DNA of 64,000 nt. It comes from Aureitalea sp. L0-47. GTDB lineage: Bacteria > Bacteroidota > Bacteroidia > Flavobacteriales > Flavobacteriaceae. Position 1 is the stretch's first letter. Each line of letters starts with the position of its first letter. Where the stretch lies: contig NZ_JAFMTQ010000001.1 in NCBI RefSeq assembly GCF_026126405.1, positions 444,610 through 508,609 of the forward strand, given 5' to 3'. Below, one piece after another: positions 31,806 to 40,253 of this stretch. Made by a program: the position numbers and the translations under genes. The notes beneath the pieces were generated by a model, which worked only from the letters and a program-made list of their open reading frames with translations, was not told the origin of the DNA and ran no database searches.

Positions 31806-32975
31806 TCATTCTTTAATCGATTCAGATGTTAGTAATAAAACTAACAGGGCGGTCCGCTCCTTCAGTTTCTTATGGAAAATAAACTCGTGTTCGGCATGAG
31901 CTCCATCGCCAGGTGTTCCCAGGCCGTCCAGGGTGGCTGTGTGCTGGCTGGTAGTGTTCGCATCAGAACCTCCACCAACCATGGCGTCTTCAAGTTGTAA
32001 TCCTAATTTCTCTCCCAGGTCACGAGCGTGTTCCCAGAGCTCGGTGTTGCGCTCATTCTTTTCCATCGGCGGACGACCAATTTTACCCTTTACCTTGAGG
32101 TCAACGTCGGATAATGTAGGTTTGAGACTCATTATTTTTTCTGAAATATATACACCATCGGCTTCACTGTTTACCCGCACATCTACCACAGCCTTGCTCC
32201 TTGGAGCGATTACATTGGCCGAAATTCCCCCTTCTATCATTCCTACATTCACAGTGATGCCCCTTTCCAGATCGTTCATAGCGTATAATTTCTGAACCTG
32301 TCTAGACAACTCAACGATCGCATTCACGCCTTTTGTAGGGTCTAGACCCGCATGGGCGGCCTTCCCCTTCACTGTAATGGTGAACTGTCCAATGCCTTTT
32401 CTGCTGGTTTTCAATTTGCCATCCAGGCCTAGCGGTGGTTCGAGCACAAAGGCCCGTTCCGAAATTTTAGCCAGGCGAGAAATAGCCCTTGTGGATTCGC
32501 GGCTTCCTGTTTCTTCGTCAGAATTAATCAGTATTACCGGGGTTACCTGAGTTTGAAATTCCAGCTCTTCTAATGCCTTAAGTGCAAAAAGTATCTGGGT
32601 GAGCCCTGCTTTCATATCGTATACCCCGGGACCTTTCAGTTTTTCTTTTTTTTCCTGAATTGGAAAGCTCTTAAGCGTCTTTAGTGGCCAGACAGTATCG
32701 CAATGACCCACGATGAGCTGAAGCGGAGCCCCTTTTGTTCGATTTTCGGGTCTCGCATATAGATACCCACCACTTTTTCTCCCCGGCATCCGAAGTGTAA
32801 CATACCCCATCGAAAGCAAATGCTGTTCGAGAAATGAGAGAATCATCTTTTGTGCTTTCTTAGACCGGGAAGGTGACTCCAGGGACACTAATTGTTTACA
32901 GAATTCCACCATCTCCGACTCCCTGTTTTGTAGGTAATCTTTAATTTCCCGTGTTATGTTAGACATGGCAATCAT
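31806..32975 (-). CDS. M20 family amidohydrolase (ArgE/CPG2-like)
   Basis: A 389-residue di-zinc hydrolase with VGHCDTVWP (His, Asp), GPGVYDMKAG (Asp bridging), NSDEETGS (Glu general base) and a C-terminal AHAEHEF His. The dimerisation domain is at about 190-300 (KGKAAHAGLDPTKGVNAIVEL). It resembles carboxypeptidase G2 and N-acyl amino acid deacylases. Alternative start Met4. It overlaps the flavin reductase gene by four bases and sits 3 bases ahead of DUF1611, giving a tight operon. Confidence 0.9.
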   Translation of the reverse strand: MIAMSNITREIKDYLQNRESEMVEFCKQLVSLESPSRSKKAQKMILSFLEQHLLSMGYVTLRMPGRKSGGYLYARPENRTKGAPLQLIVGHCDTVWPLKTLKSFPIQEKKEKLKGPGVYDMKAGLTQILFALKALEELEFQTQVTPVILINSDEETGSRESTRAISRLAKISERAFVLEPPLGLDGKLKTSRKGIGQFTITVKGKAAHAGLDPTKGVNAIVELSRQVQKLYAMNDLERGITVNVGMIEGGISANVIAPRSKAVVDVRVNSEADGVYISEKIMSLKPTLSDVDLKVKGKIGRPPMEKNERNTELWEHARDLGEKLGLQLEDAMVGGGSDANTTSQHTATLDGLGTPGDGAHAEHEFIFHKKLKERTALLVLLLTSESIKE

Positions 32976-33604
32976 CTGCAGAAGTTCTTAGGGTATGGGA
33001 AATTGAAAGTTTCACTAACACTGGCAAACCGTCCATCGGCTACGTATGCCAAAAGCGGATGGGCCGCGATCTGATCGCTTTCGTCCTTTTCTGAAACTCT
33101 CAGGTAATCAGGGTGCACCGAGGCCGAAATCACCTTCCCTGTGATCATACAATTCTCGTCGAAACCGTCTATGATCTTATGGAGTTTACATTCCAGGCGA
33201 ACATAAGCATCTTCCATCAGCAAGGTATCCGTATGTGTGCCATTGATGGTTGGCAGGGCAGTTACTATCTCATCGGATTTTGAAATATTTTTACTTCGAG
33301 GAGAGGCACTAATAGCAGCCTGAATTACTTGCTTCGGAAGCAGGTAGCTCACCGAAAATTCCCCATTATTCACTACGTTGTGATAGGTGCTGTGATTTGG
33401 AGTGCAAACAAAACCAAAATAGTTGTTGAAACCCATCGGAGTAGCCATGTGTTTGGGTGCCATATCGTACCCTACGCCTTCCTTTGTTCCGATGATCACC
33501 AAAGGTGCAACCGTAAAGAAATGACTCCAAATAGGCTCAGTAATATCAAGGGATACGAAGGCAACAGGTAAATCCATAGTAACGATTTGACGGTGACCTA
33601 ACAA
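32972..33604 (-). CDS. Flavin reductase-like (FMN-binding split barrel) protein
   Basis: A 210-residue split-barrel flavoprotein with APLVIIGTKEGVGYDMAPKHMATPMGFNNYFGFVCTPNHSTYHNV and EFSVSYLL, as in flavin-reductase-like proteins. An alternative start is Met10 (33577). It would bind FMN and may reduce flavins or act on small molecules. It heads the operon with the M20 hydrolase, DUF1611 and the barrel protein. Confidence 0.85.
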   Translation of the reverse strand: MLGHRQIVTMDLPVAFVSLDITEPIWSHFFTVAPLVIIGTKEGVGYDMAPKHMATPMGFNNYFGFVCTPNHSTYHNVVNNGEFSVSYLLPKQVIQAAISASPRSKNISKSDEIVTALPTINGTHTDTLLMEDAYVRLECKLHKIIDGFDENCMITGKVISASVHPDYLRVSEKDESDQIAAHPLLAYVADGRFASVSETFNFPYPKNFCR

Positions 33605-33680
33605 ATTACAAAAGCAACCACTTTTAAAAACTGACCAAAGTCATTCTTTGGACTAAAACAGACCGTCCACATTCGTACAA

Positions 33681-33720
33681 AAAAGAAATGCTACCCGAGG
33701 GGATCGGGCAGCATTTTTTA
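33681..33720 (-). terminator. Intrinsic terminator downstream of 33742 gene
   Basis: Stem 33688-33698 with 33704-33714, one G-U pair when read on the minus strand, flanked by T-rich tails on both strands. It lies 28 bases after the stop of the 33742 gene. Confidence 0.7.
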
Positions 33721-33741
33721 GAGGAATTATATTCTGGAATT

Positions 33742-34167
33742 TTAGGATTTGGTGGCAGCCATTTTACCGTAAATAAGGCCTACGATCAATCCCATCACAA
33801 GGTAAAAAACCAGGTAAATTCCAAAGTTGACCATCGTACCTGTAATATCTAGCATATTGGAAGTTGCATGGTTGATCAGGCCATCACCCAGGCCATGCAT
33901 GATACTGAGCCAGAATCCAAAGGCCAGTCCACTGTTCACTCCATAATTTCCGGAACCGAATGAACGATAAATGGTACAGAATGCGAAAGCTGCCACAATA
34001 CATCCTATGATAAGATATGGCATGTCCGGCATGTCCTTCATTAGACCATCCGTAAGCGCATTTTCACGGAAATACGGGTCGGCCAGAAGGCCCCATAGGA
34101 GATAGCCACCACCAAACCCCCAAATGGCGGTTACTAAAGTACTCACAAGATTTGATTTTGAAAACAT
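33742..34167 (-). CDS. Small four-helix membrane protein
   Basis: A 141-residue hydrophobic protein with about four membrane segments (10-28, 48-66, 78-98, 112-136). No family motif was recognised. It stands alone between terminator-like signals. Confidence 0.7.
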   Translation of the reverse strand: MFSKSNLVSTLVTAIWGFGGGYLLWGLLADPYFRENALTDGLMKDMPDMPYLIIGCIVAAFAFCTIYRSFGSGNYGVNSGLAFGFWLSIMHGLGDGLINHATSNMLDITGTMVNFGIYLVFYLVMGLIVGLIYGKMAATKS

Positions 34168-34318
34168 AATTGAAAAGTTATTGGTTATGTATCAGCAAGT
34201 TACGAAATATAATAACCCAAAAAGAAGGAAAAAACTTACTCGATAATCCTCTGGGATTTGAATGGAGTCTTGTTGCTTACGGCTGATAATAATCATATTT
34301 TCTCTAGCATGTCTGGGA

Positions 34319-34326
34319 TATATTTG
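34319..34326 (+). promoter_or_regulatory. -7 box (TATATTTG) for cPGS-like gene
   Basis: Exact TAnnTTTG, 36 bases upstream of the ATG at 34362. The rest of the 194-bp gap 34168-34361 shows nothing else. Confidence 0.55.
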
Positions 34327-34361
34327 GTCTGCAATTCAGAAATAAAAAAAACCAACATATT

Positions 34362-35723
34362 ATGAGAAAAAGGATTCTAATAATGGGTGCCGCCGGAAGG
34401 GATTTTCACAATTTCAATACTGTGTATCGCGATAATGAAGATTATGAGGTGGTGGCATTTACGGCTACCCAGATCCCCAATATTCTGGATAGAAAATATC
34501 CGGCCGCTCTGGCAGGTAAGCTGTATCCGGAAGGAATTCCGATTTACGACGAGAAAGAGCTCGTTACACTTATTTCAGAATTGAAGGTAGATGATGTGGT
34601 CTTTGCCTATTCGGATGTGACATATGAGCACGTGATGCACAAAGCGGCCATCGTGAACGAAGCAGGTGCTAATTTCACACTACTGGGATATAAGGAAACG
34701 GCGGTTAAAAGCACGAAGCCTTTGATCAGTGTTGGTGCTACGCGTACAGGTTGTGGTAAGAGTCAGACTTCTCGTATGATCGTTGAATACCTCATGGAAA
34801 AAGGTTTGAAAGTTGTGGCTATTCGCCACCCAATGCCTTATGGTGATCTGGAAGCTCAGAAAGTACAGCGATATGCTATCCTGGACGACTTGAAAAAACA
34901 CAAGTGCACCATTGAGGAAATGGAGGAATACGAACCTCATATCGTTCGAGGAAATGTGATTTACGCAGGAGTGGATTACGAAGCAATTCTAAGAGCTGCG
35001 GAGAATGATCCCGATGGTTGCGATGTGGTTGTATGGGATGGAGGGAACAACGACTTCCCATTCTATGTTTCAGATCTTCATATCACCGTAACCGATCCTC
35101 ACAGGGCAGGTCATGGAATGAAGTATTATCCCGGAGAGACCACCCTTAGGATGTCCGACGTGGTGATCATTAATAAGATCGATACGGCCCATCCCGATGA
35201 TGTGAATACCATTCGGAATTTACTTGCCGACATCATTCCGCATGCCATCGTAATAGATGCTGCTTCCCCGGTTAGAATCAATACTCCGGAAATCATTCGG
35301 AATAAAAAAGTATTGATCGTCGAAGACGGTCCTACCCTAACTCATGGTGGAATGAAACTCGGTGCGGGAACTGTAGCAGCCAGGAAATACGGGGTGGGTG
35401 AGATCGTGGATCCACGGCCATACCTCGTAGGAGAACTTAAAGATACGTTTGAAAAATACCCCGACATTGGTGTACTCTTACCAGCTATGGGTTATGGTAA
35501 CCAACAATTGAAAGATCTGGAGGAAACCATCAATAATTGCGAATGCGATGCTGTTGTAATTGGTACGCCTATCGACCTAAACAGGGTGATTGAGATCAAT
35601 AAACCTAGTGTTCGTGTATTTTACGATCTGCAATCAATTGGTACTCCTCGAATGGAGGATGTTTTAAACAATTTTATAACCGAGCAGAATCTGTTGATGA
35701 CACTTGAAGCAGAGCTTAGTTAG
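34362..35723 (+). CDS. cPGS-like GTPase/ligase
   Basis: A 453-residue protein related to archaeal cyclic 2,3-diphosphoglycerate synthetase. An N-terminal Rossmann-like region (MGAAGRDFHNFNTVYRD) is followed by a P-loop GATRTGCGKS (125-134), a VVWDGGNNDFPF strand and an NKID motif (VVIINKID) of GTPases. Bacteria are not known to use cyclic diphosphoglycerate as a thermoprotectant, so the real substrate is open. It overlaps the convergent fructokinase by 8 bases. Confidence 0.82.
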   Translation: MRKRILIMGAAGRDFHNFNTVYRDNEDYEVVAFTATQIPNILDRKYPAALAGKLYPEGIPIYDEKELVTLISELKVDDVVFAYSDVTYEHVMHKAAIVNEAGANFTLLGYKETAVKSTKPLISVGATRTGCGKSQTSRMIVEYLMEKGLKVVAIRHPMPYGDLEAQKVQRYAILDDLKKHKCTIEEMEEYEPHIVRGNVIYAGVDYEAILRAAENDPDGCDVVVWDGGNNDFPFYVSDLHITVTDPHRAGHGMKYYPGETTLRMSDVVIINKIDTAHPDDVNTIRNLLADIIPHAIVIDAASPVRINTPEIIRNKKVLIVEDGPTLTHGGMKLGAGTVAARKYGVGEIVDPRPYLVGELKDTFEKYPDIGVLLPAMGYGNQQLKDLEETINNCECDAVVIGTPIDLNRVIEINKPSVRVFYDLQSIGTPRMEDVLNNFITEQNLLMTLEAELS

Positions 35724-36621
35724 TTTTAGTAAGTGTATTTATTTCATCCGGGCTGACTTCACAGTTCGCTCCGGATTTTGATGCCACAAGCGCTCCGAGG
35801 GCACAACCCATGGTGAGCGCTTGTTCTGTTGTGGAACCTGATAACAACTCATAGATCAATCCAGCGAAAAAACTGTCTCCGGCTCCTACTGTGTCTTTCA
35901 CACTAACCTTGTATCCGGGGTGGCTGCTTATCAAGTCTTCGGAAAGCTGTACCATGAAGGCACCATTTTCACCCAGAGTCACACAAATGCTATCCGTTTC
36001 GGTTTTATAGGCGATCTCCGCTGTCCTGGAATCCAGGCTACGATGTGTTATCTTCAGAAGATTAGATACGTATTCCAGTTCCTCATCATTCAATTTAATG
36101 AGATGCGCCTTTTGCATCATTTCTGAAATCAGCTCGTCTGTAAAATGTGGAGGTCGAAGGTTGAGATCGAATATTCCGAAGGAATTTATCTCCAGTAGCG
36201 TGTTGAGTAGTTCCCGATTGTTTTTGTTTCTAAGGGCAAGGGAGCCAAATACAAGCGCATCTGCTTCGGCTACTTCTTTCATCAATTCATCGCTCACTTC
36301 GAGATGATCCCAGGCGACATCCTCGGTAATTGTGTAACTCGCTATTCCATCAACGAGTGATACTTCAACGGCACCCGTAGGTTTTGTTTCCGAAGTAATA
36401 ATCCCTGAAGTTCTTAGTCCGGTATTTGCTATCTGTGTAAGCGCTTCAGAACCTAATGCATCCTTGCCCACTGCACTAATCATTAGCACTTCAGCACCTA
36501 AGGAATGCAATCGTAGCGCTACATTCAGTGGAGCACCTCCCAATAAGCGTTTGTCCGGAAACACATCCCAAAGCACTTCTCCGAAGCAAACTACCTTCGG
36601 CCGTTTATTCTCCATCTTCAA
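35716..36621 (-). CDS. PfkB-family carbohydrate kinase (fructokinase-like)
   Basis: A 301-residue ribokinase-fold enzyme: N-terminal GEVLWDVFPDKRLLGGAPLNVALRL and the catalytic C-terminal signature DTVGAGDSFFAGL (Asp base). It phosphorylates a sugar, probably fructose. It overlaps the upstream sugar transporter by 17 bases (or 11 if Met3 is used), so the two work as an uptake and phosphorylation pair. Confidence 0.9.
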   Translation of the reverse strand: MKMENKRPKVVCFGEVLWDVFPDKRLLGGAPLNVALRLHSLGAEVLMISAVGKDALGSEALTQIANTGLRTSGIITSETKPTGAVEVSLVDGIASYTITEDVAWDHLEVSDELMKEVAEADALVFGSLALRNKNNRELLNTLLEINSFGIFDLNLRPPHFTDELISEMMQKAHLIKLNDEELEYVSNLLKITHRSLDSRTAEIAYKTETDSICVTLGENGAFMVQLSEDLISSHPGYKVSVKDTVGAGDSFFAGLIYELLSGSTTEQALTMGCALGALVASKSGANCEVSPDEINTLTKTN

Positions 36622-37951
36622 TTAGTTTTTTCTCAAGCTCTTCCAGGCTTACGCCTTTGGTTTCAGGCATCTTGAAGATCGCCCATAGCAATTGCAATAC
36701 CATCATACCAGCGAAGAAGTAATAGATCAGCTCCAGATTTTTTCTGAATAAGCCTTCGGCCGGATCGATAAAGAATGGGGTGACGAGTGTGATCAGCGCT
36801 GCAAAAATCCAGTGAGTACTCGTTCCCCAGGATTGCCCGTAGGCACGAACCCGGTTGGGGAATATTTCGGAAATAAATACCCAGATCACTGCTCCCTGTC
36901 CAACGGCGTGAGAGGCGATGAACATACAGATAAATATCAACAACAAGGTCGAGCTTAAGGAAGCCTGGAAGCAATAACCTACCATGAACAAGCTTACGAT
37001 ATATCCAATGGATCCAATAATAAGCAGTTGTTTTCTACCCAGGCGGTCAATGAGTCGGATACCGATAAGGGTAAAGATGAGATTCACTGCACCGATGGCA
37101 ATCGAATTAAAGAGTGATTCCTCGCCGCCAAGGCCCGCTTGTTCGAGGATCTGTGGTGCGTAATAGAGTACAAAATTAATACCCGATAATTGGTTGAAGG
37201 CCGCGATAAGGAAGCCAAGCCAGAGAATTTTCTTGTATTTTTTCTGAAAGAGATTGTCACTGCTTTTGGGTTGGGCAGCATCTTCTTTGATTTCTTCAAG
37301 ATGGCGCTGCGCATCGTTTTTATTGTACATTCGGTTCAATACCGAAAGCGCACCTTCAATGTCTTTTTTCTGAAGTAATAACCAGCGCGGACTGTTAGGT
37401 ACGTTCATCACCATAAGGGTATATGCCAGTGCAGGAATAGCCTCTACACCCAGCATCCAGCGCCAATCAGCTTCACCGCCAACCCCTTTTAGTAACCAGT
37501 TGGAAACGAAGGCGATCAAAATCCCGAAAACAATATTGAACTGGTACAGGGCTCCCAGGCGCCCGCGGTTTTCCGAAGTTGTGATTTCAGAAATATATAT
37601 GGGAGCTGCTACGGTTGAGATCCCAACTCCAACCCCTCCTATAAATCTGAATATTGAAAAACTGTACGGATCAGGTGCAAAAGCACTACCTATGGCAGAT
37701 ATGAAAAATAAGATCCCAATCCAAAAAAGAGTTTTTTTTCGTCCTAACTTCTTAGTTGGGATACCGCCCAAAAGAGAACCAAGAACCGTGCCCCACAAGG
37801 CCATACTCATAATGAAGGTTCCATGGAAAAGGGGTGAGGTGTTCCACAATTCCTGTATGGGTTGGTTGGCCCCACTTATCACGACGGTGTCAAAGCCAAA
37901 GAGGAATCCTGCCAGAGAAACCGTAATGCTCCATTTGGTGATGTCTTTCAT
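36605..37951 (-). CDS. MFS sugar porter
   Basis: A 12-helix sugar transporter of the sugar porter family, about 448 residues. The start is the ATG at 37949-37951 (MKDITKWSITVSLAGFLFGFDTVVISG), which opens helix 1; the frame extends up to 38050 but adds an atypical leader. Family marks: KKLGRKK after helix 2, SPRWLLLQKK in the mid-loop, DRLGRKQ, and the C-terminal PETKGVSLEELE. It is coupled to the fructokinase. Confidence 0.92.
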   Translation of the reverse strand: MKDITKWSITVSLAGFLFGFDTVVISGANQPIQELWNTSPLFHGTFIMSMALWGTVLGSLLGGIPTKKLGRKKTLFWIGILFFISAIGSAFAPDPYSFSIFRFIGGVGVGISTVAAPIYISEITTSENRGRLGALYQFNIVFGILIAFVSNWLLKGVGGEADWRWMLGVEAIPALAYTLMVMNVPNSPRWLLLQKKDIEGALSVLNRMYNKNDAQRHLEEIKEDAAQPKSSDNLFQKKYKKILWLGFLIAAFNQLSGINFVLYYAPQILEQAGLGGEESLFNSIAIGAVNLIFTLIGIRLIDRLGRKQLLIIGSIGYIVSLFMVGYCFQASLSSTLLLIFICMFIASHAVGQGAVIWVFISEIFPNRVRAYGQSWGTSTHWIFAALITLVTPFFIDPAEGLFRKNLELIYYFFAGMMVLQLLWAIFKMPETKGVSLEELEKKLIEDGE

Positions 37952-38044
37952 AAATATTGGTTCGTTAGGAGCTGTAAGATACCAAATTTGGTTTATTGTA
38001 AGTGAAGCTAAAATGACTGAACTATTTATGAGTATTTTTGATGT

Positions 38045-39271
38045 ATGCAATACGAATTCGACCTATTGATCATTGGCGGTGGAGCAGCCGGATATTTTAC
38101 TGCCATAAATGCGGCCGATATGGATGGCGATCTTACAATAGCCATACTGGAAAGGGGAAAGGACGTATTGAACAAGGTAAAAGTTTCGGGAGGGGGAAGA
38201 TGCAATGTTACTCATGCTGAATTCTTACCCGATGAGTTAACGCAGAATTATCCAAGAGGGGAAAAGGAACTATTAGGTCCCTTTCATCGCTTTATGACGG
38301 GTGATACAATTACCTGGTTCCAGGAAAGGGGAGTGGAACTGAAGATTGAAGCCGATGGAAGAATGTTTCCGGTCACGGATTCCTCTCAAACGATTATTGA
38401 TTGCTTCAACAGGGAGGTGGAGCGATTGGGGATAATGGTATATCGCCAGTCGGCAGTAAAGAGCATTGCAAAGGAAAAATCCGGTTGGGAAGTAGCAACC
38501 AAGGATCATGCCTTCAGGGCGAAGAAAGTTGTAGTCGCAACAGGTAGTAATACAAAAGTGTGGTCGCTTCTGGAATCACTGGGACATACCATCGTGCCAG
38601 CGGTGCCATCATTATTTACTTTCAACATTAAAGATGACAGGATTGATGGTCTTGCGGGTATTGCAACACAGGCTGAGGTAGAGGTTGTGAATTCCGAAGG
38701 AAAAACACTTTTGAAAAGTGATGGGCCTCTACTCATAACGCATTGGGGAATGAGTGGGCCGGCCATATTGAAATTATCCGCCTGGGGAGCTCGAATTTTG
38801 GAGCCTTTGAGGTATAATTTTACTATTAGGATTAATTGGTTGGACGGACTCGGGCCAGAAGAAGTTGAACAACAGCTCAAGGAAATGAAGCTGACTCATG
38901 GAAAAAAGAAGATAAACAGTTTTCCTATGTTCGAACTTCCGAAGCGTTTGTGGAAACACTTGGTTTTGGCGTCGGGCATTTCGGAGAACACTACCTGGGC
39001 TGAATTGGATAAATTCGGTACACGTCGCCTGACCCATGAGCTTACGAAAGGAGAATTTAAGGTCAATGGGAAAAGTACGTTTAAGGAGGAATTTGTAACG
39101 GCTGGGGGAGTGGCTCTTGAGGAAGTAAATTTCAGGACCTTTGAGAGCAAGTTACTGCCCGGTATGTATTTTGCGGGAGAAGTTTTGAATATCGATGCAA
39201 TTACCGGAGGATTCAATTTTCAGAATGCCTGGACGGGTGGGTACCTGGCGGCTAAAGCAATTACAGTGTAG
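38045..39271 (+). CDS. HI0933/YhiN-family flavoprotein
   Basis: A 408-residue FAD-binding protein: dinucleotide fold IIGGGAAGYFTAINAA, the family signature VSGGGRCNVTHAE, a middle insertion domain, and the C-terminal AGEVLNIDAITGGFNFQNAWTGGYLAA. The exact function of the family is unsettled. A -7 match (TATTTTTG, 38033-38040) lies only four bases upstream of the ATG, so the message may be leaderless or nearly so. Confidence 0.9.
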   Translation: MQYEFDLLIIGGGAAGYFTAINAADMDGDLTIAILERGKDVLNKVKVSGGGRCNVTHAEFLPDELTQNYPRGEKELLGPFHRFMTGDTITWFQERGVELKIEADGRMFPVTDSSQTIIDCFNREVERLGIMVYRQSAVKSIAKEKSGWEVATKDHAFRAKKVVVATGSNTKVWSLLESLGHTIVPAVPSLFTFNIKDDRIDGLAGIATQAEVEVVNSEGKTLLKSDGPLLITHWGMSGPAILKLSAWGARILEPLRYNFTIRINWLDGLGPEEVEQQLKEMKLTHGKKKINSFPMFELPKRLWKHLVLASGISENTTWAELDKFGTRRLTHELTKGEFKVNGKSTFKEEFVTAGGVALEEVNFRTFESKLLPGMYFAGEVLNIDAITGGFNFQNAWTGGYLAAKAITV

Positions 39272-39272
39272 T

Positions 39273-39692
39273 ATGAAACTGTTAAAATATTATCTAATAC
39301 TTTTTATTATGGTCTCAGGCAGCATCTGTGCGCAGGGAGAAGACAGACATCGATGGAAAGACAGGGTGGTAGTGATTCATGGTACTTCGGAAGAAGATGC
39401 TCAGGTAGCGGCACAAATAAAACTATTGGAAGAAGATACGGAGGCCATGGACGATCTCAAACTTGTGATCCATATAGCAACAATTAGTGAAATACGATAC
39501 CATTGCAATGATGAAGTTGTTGTTGCAACCAGGGAGAAACCCATAGCTAGTCCGTTCAAGGTAGAGTTGTACGGGTTGGATGGCGGACTTAAATTCAGCT
39601 CTAACGAATTGGTGCTTATGTCGAAATTTTACGAGATCATCAATAGCATGCCTATGCGGAAGTCTGAACTAAGGGATAGAAACAGAGGATAG
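39273..39692 (+). CDS. DUF4174 secreted protein
   Basis: A 139-residue protein with a signal peptide (LLKYYLILFIMVSGSICAQ), starting at the ATG one base after the YhiN stop. The WKDRVVVIHGTSEEDAQVAAQIKLLEED stretch is typical of DUF4174, a thioredoxin-like-fold periplasmic family without the CxxC motif. Function unknown. Confidence 0.75.
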   Translation: MKLLKYYLILFIMVSGSICAQGEDRHRWKDRVVVIHGTSEEDAQVAAQIKLLEEDTEAMDDLKLVIHIATISEIRYHCNDEVVVATREKPIASPFKVELYGLDGGLKFSSNELVLMSKFYEIINSMPMRKSELRDRNRG

Positions 39693-40229
39693 ATGTATCG
39701 TTATATTGCATTATTACGTGGAATAAATGTGGGAGGGCATAAAAAGCTACCCATGGCCGAGTTGAGAGAATTACTTTCTTCCCTTGGTTTCAGAGATGTT
39801 CAGACATATATTCAAAGTGGTAATGTGACCTTCAGGTCAAGCTCCGAAGCTTCAGCGGAGGAGTTACAAGATACTTTCCAAAAGGCTATTCTTCAGAAGT
39901 ATGGCTGGCAAGTCCCGGTTTTGGTAAAGAAACCTACCGAAATAGAAGAATTTTTAAATAATTGTCCCTTTCCGAAGGAAAAAAAAGAAAAGAGTTATTT
40001 CACACTTCTGTTTAAGCCCCCTTCCACAGAAAATATTGAAACAACCCTTTCTTATCAGTATCCTAATGAGGAGTATCACATTACACCTCAATGTGTCTAC
40101 TTTTATTGTTCCACCGGCTATGGTCGGGCCAAACTGAGTGGTAACTTCTTCGAGAATAAACTCAAGGTAACTGTGACGGCCAGGAATTATCGAACGATGA
40201 TGAAGTTATTGGAGTTATCTGGTTTCTGA
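39693..40229 (+). CDS. DUF1697 protein
   Basis: A 178-residue cytoplasmic protein with the DUF1697 opening YIALLRGINVGGHKKLPMAELRELL and FRDVQTYIQSGNVTF, and the C-terminal VTARNYRTMMKLLEL. The family is widespread, with no assigned function. It starts right at the end of the DUF4174 gene. Confidence 0.9.
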   Translation: MYRYIALLRGINVGGHKKLPMAELRELLSSLGFRDVQTYIQSGNVTFRSSSEASAEELQDTFQKAILQKYGWQVPVLVKKPTEIEEFLNNCPFPKEKKEKSYFTLLFKPPSTENIETTLSYQYPNEEYHITPQCVYFYCSTGYGRAKLSGNFFENKLKVTVTARNYRTMMKLLELSGF

Positions 40230-40253
40230 TACGTAGCTGGAACAACATATTTT

